The notes under the pieces were generated by a model. It made no database searches. It had not been told where the DNA came from and saw only the letters and a program-made list of their open reading frames with translations. A stretch of 6,826 nt of DNA from Opitutaceae bacterium. GTDB lineage: Bacteria > Verrucomicrobiota > Verrucomicrobiia > Opitutales > Opitutaceae. The translations under genes were made by a program, and so were the position numbers. Shown one piece after another: positions 1-6,778 of this stretch (positions are counted from its first letter, which is position 1; every line of letters begins with the position of its first letter). The stretch covers positions 1 through 6,826 of the forward strand of contig JAITDF010000084.1 in NCBI GenBank assembly GCA_031282705.1, written 5' to 3'.

Positions 1-3000
1 TTTACAACACCGCGCTCAGCATCGAGCAGCTCGAAAAAATCCGCACCGGCGCCGCCACCGGCTATGTCTCCTCCTACCTCCCCACGGTGAAAAACTTCAT
101 CGACAACGAACTCGTCAAAAACTGGACCGACGAGAAAATCGACGCGGCCGCCGCCCCCCTCACCAACAACCCCAACGACCGCCTCTCCGAAATGGCCGGC
201 TGCGCCGCCCGCCTCTGGCTCCTCGGCGGCAAAACCGAGCCCGCCTACGCCTACAAAGCCTTCTATTTCCTCAAAGCCCTCCTCGACCAGCGCGCCCGCT
301 CCAAGGCCGCCGGCCAGAACTGGCGCGTCAGTTTCCAGGCCAAGTTCGCCTTCCTCGAAGCCTATAAAATCCTCCTCGAAAACGACTACGCCGTCCTCGA
401 CCCCGCCTTCGACGAAGACTTCATCGCCGCCATGAAAGCCGCCGCCGCCAACAATCTCACCAACAACTACGTCGGCGACCACAACGGCGGCGCCTGCGAC
501 GGCGCCGGCGCCGTCCAGGCCCTCGCCCTCTGGCCCGAACTCGACACCGTCGCCGGCGGCGCGGCGACCGACGGCGCGTTGACCGACTACATCCGCCGCC
601 AGTGGAACTCCTGGGCCGCGTTTCACGACACGCTGGAAAACGCCCTCAACTACAACAAACTCTTCCTCCCCATGACCATTCTCATGGCGCAGCGCGCCGC
701 CGGCGTCCCCGGCCTCGACTCCGCCGCCATGTTCGCCGACCTCGACCACCCTGGCGCCCGCGCCATCTTCACCCGCGCCCGCGACCAGATCTCCCCCTCC
801 GGCCAGCAGCCCTCCTACGGCGACTCCGGCAACGCCACCCCGCTCCCCGAGCTCGACTGCTGGCCCTCCGTCTTCGAATGGGCCGCCAAACGCTGGAACG
901 ACCCCGCCAGCCGCTGGGCCGCCCAATCCGTCTGGAAAGTCCTCCGCGCCAGCACCACACGCCAGCCCCTCAACCTCTTCCTCCTCACCTACGCCGACGA
1001 ATGGGCCGACCTCGAAATGGAGCCCGCCCAGCCCCAGACCGGCTCCGCCCTCCAGACCCGCAACACCAAGACCAGCCCGCAGGAACCCGACAAAATCATC
1101 CTCGCCCCCTCCCGCGACCCCGGCGCGCCCTTCCTCCTCGCCGAGGCCTTCGCCCACGGCAGCCACAGCCACACCGAGCAAATCGGCGCCATCAGTCACT
1201 ACGAATACAACCACAACCTCTACCTCTGGGGCCTCGGTTACAACAACCGCGCCAGCGACAAGGCCAGCATGTTCCTCGTCAACCGCCCCTCCGACGGCTT
1301 CCCCTGGCGCGCCGCCCCGCAACGCGACACTTGGTATGAGGCCGCCATCCCCACCATCCTCGTCCCCGAAATCACCGACCCCGCCGACCCGCGCTACGGC
1401 GCCGGCGGACGCCATATCATCGACCGCCCCACCTTCCGCTTCGAGCAACGCAGCACCACCGACTACGCCTACGGCACCCTCAGCGACTTCCGCCTCGTCG
1501 CCCGCGACGGCGCCGAGACCCTCCTCAACGCCTTCAACGACATCAGCGGCGGCTGGAACGGCAGCACCACCCTCGCCGCCGGCCCCACCGGCGCCGCCAA
1601 CAGCGCCCTCCGCTTCCGCATCAATCCCCAGACCACCGGCAACGGCGCCACCTTCGTCGTCCCGCCGGAATCCCAGCGCAGCAACCTCGGCGTCCTCCCC
1701 GCGGAGCACCCTTTCGTCAAATTCTGGTGGAAAGTCGAGTCCGCCGCCGAGATTGACGACCAGATCATAATCTACCGCGAATCCTACCCCGGCGAACAGG
1801 ACGGCAGCGCGATCGCCTGGCTCCAGCCCTTCGCGCCCGAAACCTCCGCCGCCAACGTCGAAACCGCCGCCGGCGCCCGCTACGGCTCGCTCACCGTGGA
1901 CGACTATTTCACCCTCGGCACCCGCCTCACCCGCCGCATCGTCCAGCTCGACAACGGCGCCGTCGTCGTCCACGACACCCTCCTCCCCGGCGCCGACGCC
2001 GACGGGCGGCTCGCCGGCCCCGTCTGGCAGCTCGTCACCGCCGCCGACCCCGCGCCCGTCGCCACCGGCGTTTACGACGCCACCGGCTTCTACAACACCA
2101 AAACCCGCGCCGCCGGCGCCGACCGCCTCCTCGTCGTCATGGAGCGCGCCCCCGGACGCCAGTTCGGCGCCGCCCGCCCGCCCGTGCCGCTCTGGAACAG
2201 CCCCAACACCTGCGCCGCCTACGCCCGCTCCACCCTCCGCGCCGGCGTGCCCGCCAGCTTCGTTACCGTCCTCCTGCCCAACGACGGCGCCACCGCCGCC
2301 GCCACCCTCGCCGCCGCCGTCCGCATCCGGCGCGACGCCGCCGGCGGCGCGATCATCCAGCTCGACGCCCCAGCCGCCGCCGGCGGCGCCACCACGCAAG
2401 TCACCCTCGGCCCCGGCGACGCCTGGAGCGTGGACGCCATCGCCGCCCCGGCGCCCGCCACCGTCACCCTCGGCGGCCTCCTCCAGGCCTACGACGGCGC
2501 GCCCAAGCCCGTGACCGTCACCACCGTCCCCGCCGGCCTCCCCGTCGTCGTCACCTACGGCGAGGAACGCTCGCCGGCGCCGCCCTCCGAAATCGGCTCC
2601 TACCCCGTCGTCGCGCAAATCGACGCCCCCGGCTACCACGGCGAGGCCACCGGCACGCTCCTCATCCGCGAACCCTCCGCCTACATCATGGAACAACCCC
2701 TCCCCCGCGTCGCCGCCGTCGGCGAAACCGTCACCCTCTCCGTCCTCGCCTCCGGCCGCCAGCCCGTCGCCTGCCAATGGGAAAAAAGCGCCGACGGCCT
2801 CACCGGCTGGGTCCCCGTCGGCGGCGACAGCGACACCCTCGTGCTCGCCGGCCTCACCGCCGCCGACGCCGGCTTCTACCGCGTGACCGCCACCAACGAC
2901 ATCGGCGCCGGCCCCGTCTCCGACACCAGCGCCGCCGTCGAACTCGCCGTCGTGCCGGCCCCCTTCCCCGCCCCGCGCCCCGACGGCGCCGCCTCCGCGG

Positions 3001-4538
3001 CCACCGGCGGCGGCGCCGCCCCCGCCCTCCTCGTCTCCACCGAGGCCGCGCTGCGCGCCTACGCCGCGCTCGACACCCCCGCCGTCCTCACCCTGCGCGG
3101 CCACGTCACCCTCGCCGGCGGCGACCTCGTGCTCGGCTCCGACAAAACCCTCCAGGGCATCGACTCCGCCGCCACCCTCGCCGGCGGCCTCCGCATCGGC
3201 CCCGGCGCGCAAAACGTCATCGTCCGCGGCCTCAACCTCTCCAACCCCGCCCCCGGCGCGCCCGCCCTCGCCGTCACCGCCGCCACCGGCGTTTACCTCG
3301 ACCACCTCACCCTCTTCGCCGGCGGCGGCGGCCCCCTCGCCACCATCGACGCCGCCTCCGACGCCGTGACCCTCGCCTGGTCCGAGCTCTATTTCACCGG
3401 CGACGAAGGCGCGCGCTCCGCCCTCCTCGCCGGCGCCGCCGGCCCCGCCGCCCCCCTCCGCCTCACCCTCCACCACAACCTCTGGCGCGACGCCGCCCAA
3501 GACATGCCCCTCGCCGTCAACGCCGACGTCCACCTCTACAACAACCACTTCAGCGCCACCGGCAACCTCTCCACCATCGTCCTCGGCGACGACGCGCAGG
3601 CGCTGGTGGACTCGAACCTCTTCGACGGCGTGAACGCCCCGCTGCTCAAAACCGGCTCCAACGCCCTCGCCCGCACCCGCCGCAACCTCCACCGCGGCGG
3701 CGCGCCCGCCGCCGACGCCGCCGACCCCGTGTTCGCGCCCGCCCACCCCAGCCTCGTGCAATCCCCCGCCGGCGGCTTCGACGCGCTCCTCGCCGCCGCC
3801 GCCGGCAACACCGCCGGCGCCGCCTCCGCCACGCCCCCCGCGCCCGTCACCCTCGCCATCACCGGCGCCGAAGGCGCGCTGCCCGACAGCGTGAGCTTCA
3901 CCCTCTCCTCCACCCTCGCCGGCGCCGCCGCCCGCTCCTGGCAATGGCACCGCGACCACGCCCCCATCGAAGGCGCAACCGGCCCCGCCCTCACCGTGGA
4001 CTACGCCCGCCAGGCCCTCTCCGGCGCCTACGTCCTCGAAGCCCTCCTTGAAAACGGCGACACCGCCGTCAGCAACCCCCGGCACATCACCATCGGCGCC
4101 CCCGTGCCCCCGGCGATCACCCTCGGCCCCCTCCCGCTGGGCGAGACCGGCGTGATCACGCGCTGGACCGCCAACGAAGGCGACAGCGTCTCCTTCTTCG
4201 TCGAGGCCGGCGGCGACCCCGTGCTCCGCTACCAGTGGCAAAGGCAGGCCGCCGCCTTCGTCACCGGCACCGTTTACGACGACCTCCCCGGCGCCACCTT
4301 CCCCACCCTCAACCTCGGCCGCGTCACCGCCAACGACGGCGGCGCCTACCGCGTGAAAGTCCTAAACCACTCCGGCACCGCCACCAGCCCCTCCCTCACC
4401 CTCAACATCTACAACCCCGCCGCCGGCTCCCGCATCGGCGACGCCCGCGACGGCGACGGCGGCGGCGCACCCACCCCCTGGCTCCCCGCCTCCCTCGCCG
4501 CCCTCCTCCTCGCCGCCGGCCTGCGCCGCGCCGCCTGA
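1..4538 (+). CDS. Large secreted multidomain polysaccharide lyase-like protein (heparinase II/III-like, MBG, Ig-like, PL1-like helix, C-terminal anchor); 5' partial
   Basis: The frame is open from the first complete codon (position 3) to TGA at 4536-4538, giving 1511 visible residues; the start is outside the window. The GTG at 87 lies inside continuous helical sequence and follows no signal peptide, so it is not the start. Residues below count from position 3. Residues 1 to about 365 are helical, Trp/Tyr/Asn-rich and toroid-like, with a YGDSG motif. The segment HGSHSHTEQ (from H385) followed by LGYNNR resembles the His-rich region opening the beta-sandwich of heparinase II/III-type lyases, which cleave uronic-acid polysaccharides by beta-elimination. 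The sandwich runs to about 815. Next come an MBG-like domain (817-890, AYDGAPKPVTV), an Ig-like domain (892-986), a PL1-like beta-helix (1007-1240), two Ig-like domains (1279-1370, 1371-1470) and a Gly-rich tail with GGGAPTPW, a hydrophobic stretch and RR. An exported, surface-held enzyme is inferred. The exact lyase family and substrate are uncertain; the Ig, MBG and PL1-like assignments are firmer. Confidence 0.75.
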   Translation, partial: YNTALSIEQLEKIRTGAATGYVSSYLPTVKNFIDNELVKNWTDEKIDAAAAPLTNNPNDRLSEMAGCAARLWLLGGKTEPAYAYKAFYFLKALLDQRARSKAAGQNWRVSFQAKFAFLEAYKILLENDYAVLDPAFDEDFIAAMKAAAANNLTNNYVGDHNGGACDGAGAVQALALWPELDTVAGGAATDGALTDYIRRQWNSWAAFHDTLENALNYNKLFLPMTILMAQRAAGVPGLDSAAMFADLDHPGARAIFTRARDQISPSGQQPSYGDSGNATPLPELDCWPSVFEWAAKRWNDPASRWAAQSVWKVLRASTTRQPLNLFLLTYADEWADLEMEPAQPQTGSALQTRNTKTSPQEPDKIILAPSRDPGAPFLLAEAFAHGSHSHTEQIGAISHYEYNHNLYLWGLGYNNRASDKASMFLVNRPSDGFPWRAAPQRDTWYEAAIPTILVPEITDPADPRYGAGGRHIIDRPTFRFEQRSTTDYAYGTLSDFRLVARDGAETLLNAFNDISGGWNGSTTLAAGPTGAANSALRFRINPQTTGNGATFVVPPESQRSNLGVLPAEHPFVKFWWKVESAAEIDDQIIIYRESYPGEQDGSAIAWLQPFAPETSAANVETAAGARYGSLTVDDYFTLGTRLTRRIVQLDNGAVVVHDTLLPGADADGRLAGPVWQLVTAADPAPVATGVYDATGFYNTKTRAAGADRLLVVMERAPGRQFGAARPPVPLWNSPNTCAAYARSTLRAGVPASFVTVLLPNDGATAAATLAAAVRIRRDAAGGAIIQLDAPAAAGGATTQVTLGPGDAWSVDAIAAPAPATVTLGGLLQAYDGAPKPVTVTTVPAGLPVVVTYGEERSPAPPSEIGSYPVVAQIDAPGYHGEATGTLLIREPSAYIMEQPLPRVAAVGETVTLSVLASGRQPVACQWEKSADGLTGWVPVGGDSDTLVLAGLTAADAGFYRVTATNDIGAGPVSDTSAAVELAVVPAPFPAPRPDGAASAATGGGAAPALLVSTEAALRAYAALDTPAVLTLRGHVTLAGGDLVLGSDKTLQGIDSAATLAGGLRIGPGAQNVIVRGLNLSNPAPGAPALAVTAATGVYLDHLTLFAGGGGPLATIDAASDAVTLAWSELYFTGDEGARSALLAGAAGPAAPLRLTLHHNLWRDAAQDMPLAVNADVHLYNNHFSATGNLSTIVLGDDAQALVDSNLFDGVNAPLLKTGSNALARTRRNLHRGGAPAADAADPVFAPAHPSLVQSPAGGFDALLAAAAGNTAGAASATPPAPVTLAITGAEGALPDSVSFTLSSTLAGAAARSWQWHRDHAPIEGATGPALTVDYARQALSGAYVLEALLENGDTAVSNPRHITIGAPVPPAITLGPLPLGETGVITRWTANEGDSVSFFVEAGGDPVLRYQWQRQAAAFVTGTVYDDLPGATFPTLNLGRVTANDGGAYRVKVLNHSGTATSPSLTLNIYNPAAGSRIGDARDGDGGGAPTPWLPASLAALLLAAGLRRAA

Positions 4539-4604
4539 CACGACCCGCGCCACGCCACGCCGCGCCCGCCGCCGCCGCCGCACGCACGCACCTCCCCCGC
4601 CGCC

Positions 4605-5432
4605 ATGCTCCGCTATCTGGCCAAAGGAAAACGCCTCTACGACAACCTCCACGACTCCCACCCGCCCGGCCGCGTCCGCGGCAACTGGGAATTTTTCGCC
4701 ATCATGCGCGGACGCGTCCGCCCCACCCTCCCCGGCGGCCCGCTCGGCCCGTTCGAGTCCGACGCCCTCTGGGTCTTCCCGCCCGACTCCCCCCACGGCT
4801 GGGAATCCCCCGCCCGGCAATCCTGCTCGGTCATCATCTTCCATTTCTCCTCCCTGCACCCCGTCTTTGAAAACGCCCTCCCCTCCTCCCGCTACTTCCG
4901 CATCGCGCTCGGCCCGCCCGAAAAACGCGCCCTCGCCCGCCTCCACAACACCCTCCTGCCCCACTACCGCCAGCCCCGCCACATCAGCCTCCTGCGCTTC
5001 GAGGCCGCCATGCTCGAACTCTGCTACCTCATCCTCGAACACGAACGCGAGCTCGCCAGCACCATCATCTTCAACGCCAACGACGAAAAAGCCCTCCAGG
5101 CCCGCCAATGGTATCGCGAACACCTCGCCTCCGGCATCGGCATCGCCGACGTCGCCCGCGCCGTGCACGTCTCCACCAGCCACCTCCGCCGCATCTTCAA
5201 GGAAGCCCACGGCGAATCCCCCCGCGACGTGCTCAACCGCATCGCCTCCGAGGAAGCCTGCCGCCTCATGACCACCACCACCATGAGCCTCAAGGAAGTC
5301 GCCGCCCACTGCGGCTTCAACGGCTTCAACGAATTCCGCCGCTTCTTCAAACGCGTAAACGGCCACTCCCCCTTCGCCTGGCGCGCCAACCACATCTACG
5401 CCGGCAAAGGCATCCCCACCCGCAAAACATGA
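4605..5432 (+). CDS. AraC-family transcriptional regulator with N-terminal cupin-like sensor domain
   Basis: This is a 275-residue protein, a normal length for a one-component AraC regulator. Residues about 10-85 form a beta-rich cupin-like sensing domain (GNWEFFAIMRGRVRP, then ALWVFPPDSPHGWES, typical of sugar-binding AraC proteins). Residues about 165-262 hold the double helix-turn-helix DNA-binding domain: the first around GIADVARAVHVSTSHLRRIF, the second around LKEVAAHCGFNGFNEFRRFF, ending in the family-typical NGHSPFAWR. ATG 4605 is the only start codon in frame after the upstream TGA (4538), which lies in the same frame; no Shine-Dalgarno sequence is visible in the C-rich 66-bp gap. Its place between a lyase-like gene and a GH105 gene suggests it senses a breakdown product and controls this locus; that role is inferred. 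The stop codon TGA (5430-5432) overlaps the first unit of the downstream heptad repeat. Confidence 0.94.
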   Translation: MLRYLAKGKRLYDNLHDSHPPGRVRGNWEFFAIMRGRVRPTLPGGPLGPFESDALWVFPPDSPHGWESPARQSCSVIIFHFSSLHPVFENALPSSRYFRIALGPPEKRALARLHNTLLPHYRQPRHISLLRFEAAMLELCYLILEHERELASTIIFNANDEKALQARQWYREHLASGIGIADVARAVHVSTSHLRRIFKEAHGESPRDVLNRIASEEACRLMTTTTMSLKEVAAHCGFNGFNEFRRFFKRVNGHSPFAWRANHIYAGKGIPTRKT

Positions 5433-5472
5433 TTCCCGATTCTCGATTCTCGATATTGGATTCCCGATTGGG
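5431..5472 (+). repeat. Left heptad array, six in-phase 7-bp units (GATTCCC / GATTCTC type)
   Basis: Six consecutive 7-bp units can be read without a break: GATTCCC, GATTCTC, GATTCTC, GATATTG, GATTCCC, GATTGGG. All start with GAT, and five of the six with GATT. The first unit begins at the second base of the araC stop codon. The array is far more AT-rich than anything else in the window. It is the inverted counterpart of the array at 5564-5606. Confidence 0.85.
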
Positions 5473-5517
5473 GGAGCTTCCGCCCCCGCCGCCAAACCGG
5501 GGCGGCGGCGCCCAATC
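5466..5517. repeat. Potential hairpin in the araC-GH105 intergenic repeat
   Basis: GATTGGG (5466-5472) and CCCAATC (5511-5517) are perfect reverse complements. Inside them CGCCGCC (5487-5493) can pair with GGCGGCG (5501-5507) around a 7-nt loop. The result is a two-tier GC-rich stem with an asymmetric internal bulge. It could weaken or end transcription after araC or cap its mRNA, but no T-run follows, so it is not a classical intrinsic terminator. Confidence 0.55.
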
Positions 5518-5575
5518 CAAAATCCAAAACGCCCCCCCCGCCAACCCGGCGCGGCGGCGCCCAAATCGAAAATCG
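5491..5575 (+). repeat. Two imperfect GC-rich direct repeats of about 35 bp
   Basis: Copy 1 (5491-5525) and copy 2 (5540-5575) both begin GCCAA, share the core GCGGCGGCGCCC, and run into AATC-type heptads. I count about four mismatches and one inserted base between them. Copy 1 ends in AATCCAA units and copy 2 in AATCGAA units. Between them lies a C-run (5532-5539). The arrangement suggests duplication of a GC core plus heptad module. Confidence 0.7.
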
Positions 5576-5606
5576 AGAATCTAAAATCGAAAAATCGAAA
5601 ATCCAC
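5564..5606 (-). repeat. Right heptad array (AATCGAA type), inverted relative to the left array
   Basis: On the + strand the units read AATCGAA, AATCGAG, AATCTAA, AATCGAA, one extra A, AATCGAA, AATCCAC. On the - strand these are TTCGATT/CTCGATT units, the same family as the left array. ATCGAGAATC (5572-5581) is the exact reverse complement of GATTCTCGAT in the left array. The array ends 6 bp before the GH105 start codon, so the leader of that gene is mostly repeat DNA. TAAAAT at 5582-5587 resembles a -10 box, but no matching -35 is seen. Confidence 0.8.
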
Positions 5607-5612
5607 CCTCCC

Positions 5613-6680
5613 ATGCTAGACCACACACCCGCCCACGGCGCCCAGCGCCCCCTCCCAAACCCGCGCCACGCCGCCCTCGTCGCACGCCGCACCATGCAAG
5701 GCGCGCCGCCCGAGGACAACCACATGGACATCGACAACTGGAACTGGGGCGCCGGCGTCGGCATGTATGGCCTCGCCCGCCTCTGGCGCCGCACCGCCGA
5801 CCCCGCCTGCCTCGCCTTCCTCAACGCCTGGATAAGACGCCACTGGCATGACGCCGCCACCATGCTCACCGTCAACCACACCGCCCCCCTCCTCGCCTTC
5901 CTCGAACTCCACCACCTCCCCGGCAACGAAGACTACCTCCCCGCCTGCCGCCGCACCGCCGACTGGCTGCTGACAGGCGCGACACGCACACGCAGCGGCG
6001 GCTACGAACACACCGTCAACGCCGACGGCAGCCACCTCTTCCCCCAGCAAATCTGGGCCGACACCCTCTTCATGGCCTGCATCCTCCTCGCCAGGATGGG
6101 CCGCCTCCTCGACGACGCCCGCTATGCAAACGAAGCCGCCCGCCAGCTCCTCATCCACCACCAAATCCTCAAGGACAAACGCACCGGCCTCTTTTACCAC
6201 GGCTGGGACTGCCTCGCCGGCAACTGGATGTCCGCCGCCCTCTGGGGACGCGCCAACGCCTGGATCACCGCCGCCACCGTCGAGATACTGGAAAACCTCC
6301 CCCCCGCCTTTGAAGGCCGCGACCCCATCCTCGCCTCCCTCCGCGAACAAGTCGCCGCCCTCGCCCGCTGCCAGCGCCCCAACGGCCTCTTCGGCACCCT
6401 CCTCGACGACCCCTCCGCCTACGACGAAACCTCCTGCGCCGCCGGCATCGCCTACGGCATCCGCCGCGGCATAAAAGCCCGCCTCCTCGACCCCCGCCAC
6501 CTCCCCGTGGCGGAAAAAGCCGGCCGCGCCGTCCTCTCCAAAATCAACCCCGCCGGCGAAGTCGAAGGCGTCTCCGGAGGCACCCCCATCATGCCCGCCC
6601 CCGCGGACTACAAAACCATCGAAACCCGCCCCGCCCTCTACGGACAGGCGCTGGCCCTGCTGATGCTCTGCGAAGAATGA
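5613..6680 (+). CDS. GH105 (GH88-like) unsaturated glucuronyl/galacturonyl hydrolase, YteR/YesR-like
   Basis: This 355-residue protein has the length of single-domain GH105 enzymes, which are (alpha/alpha)6 barrels that hydrate the double bond of a terminal 4,5-unsaturated uronic acid and so release it from lyase-made oligosaccharides. Family landmarks appear in order: WNWGAGVGMYGLARLW (residues 43-58), GGYEHTVN (129-136), QIWADTLFM (146-154) with D150 at the position of the general acid/base Asp of YteR, HGWD (196-199), WGRANAWI (211-218), and the closing SGGTP plus YGQALALLML (321-325, 343-352). The C-terminus is therefore complete. No signal peptide is visible, so it probably acts in the cytoplasm on imported oligosaccharides. 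ATG 5613 is chosen; M28 (5694) or M38 (5724) are possible later starts, since the first 25 residues are weakly conserved in character and no Shine-Dalgarno sequence is seen. With the upstream lyase-like protein it forms a logical two-step pathway. The exact substrate (rhamnogalacturonan or another glycan) is open. Confidence 0.88.
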   Translation: MLDHTPAHGAQRPLPNPRHAALVARRTMQGAPPEDNHMDIDNWNWGAGVGMYGLARLWRRTADPACLAFLNAWIRRHWHDAATMLTVNHTAPLLAFLELHHLPGNEDYLPACRRTADWLLTGATRTRSGGYEHTVNADGSHLFPQQIWADTLFMACILLARMGRLLDDARYANEAARQLLIHHQILKDKRTGLFYHGWDCLAGNWMSAALWGRANAWITAATVEILENLPPAFEGRDPILASLREQVAALARCQRPNGLFGTLLDDPSAYDETSCAAGIAYGIRRGIKARLLDPRHLPVAEKAGRAVLSKINPAGEVEGVSGGTPIMPAPADYKTIETRPALYGQALALLMLCEE

Positions 6681-6752
6681 CCCCCGCCCCCCGCCGCCGC
6701 CGGCATTGAAACGCCCGAATTTACAACTGATGGGACGCGGCTCCGTCGTACC

Positions 6753-6778
6753 GCAGACTTCCAAGTCTGCTTCGAAGC
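6753..6778. repeat. Hairpin and palindrome, probable interspersed repeat
   Basis: GCAGACTT and AAGTCTGC (6753-6770) form a tight hairpin with only CC between them, followed at once by the perfect 10-bp palindrome GCTTCGAAGC (6769-6778). It lies about 72 bp after the GH105 stop and has no following T-run. Its compact form and intergenic place suggest a REP-like mobile or structural repeat; that it recurs in the genome is an inference. Confidence 0.55.

Noticed and set aside
87..89. GTG as the start of the large gene
   Set aside because: The same frame is open to the window edge with sensible protein-like residues (YNTALSIEQLEKIRTG), and no signal peptide follows the GTG; the gene is truncated by the window.
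2777..4051. Arg/Pro/His-rich + strand ORF of 424 codons
   Set aside because: It is an out-of-frame reading of GCC-rich codons within the large gene, with no plausible fold.
5582..5587. TAAAAT as a -10 promoter box for GH105
   Set aside because: It is part of a degenerate heptad unit and has no -35-like hexamer at the right distance; the match is expected from the repeat's base composition.
4362..5606. Long antisense ORF of 414 codons
   Set aside because: It begins in the heptad repeat and then mirrors araC with a Gly/Ala/Val-rich translation that has no domain; it is a shadow caused by C-ending codons on the + strand.
5431..5606. CRISPR-like array
   Set aside because: The units are 7 bp, contiguous and without unique spacers, and the two halves point in opposite directions.
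6753..6778. Intrinsic terminator for GH105
   Set aside because: The hairpin is present but is followed by CGAAGCCC rather than a T-run.
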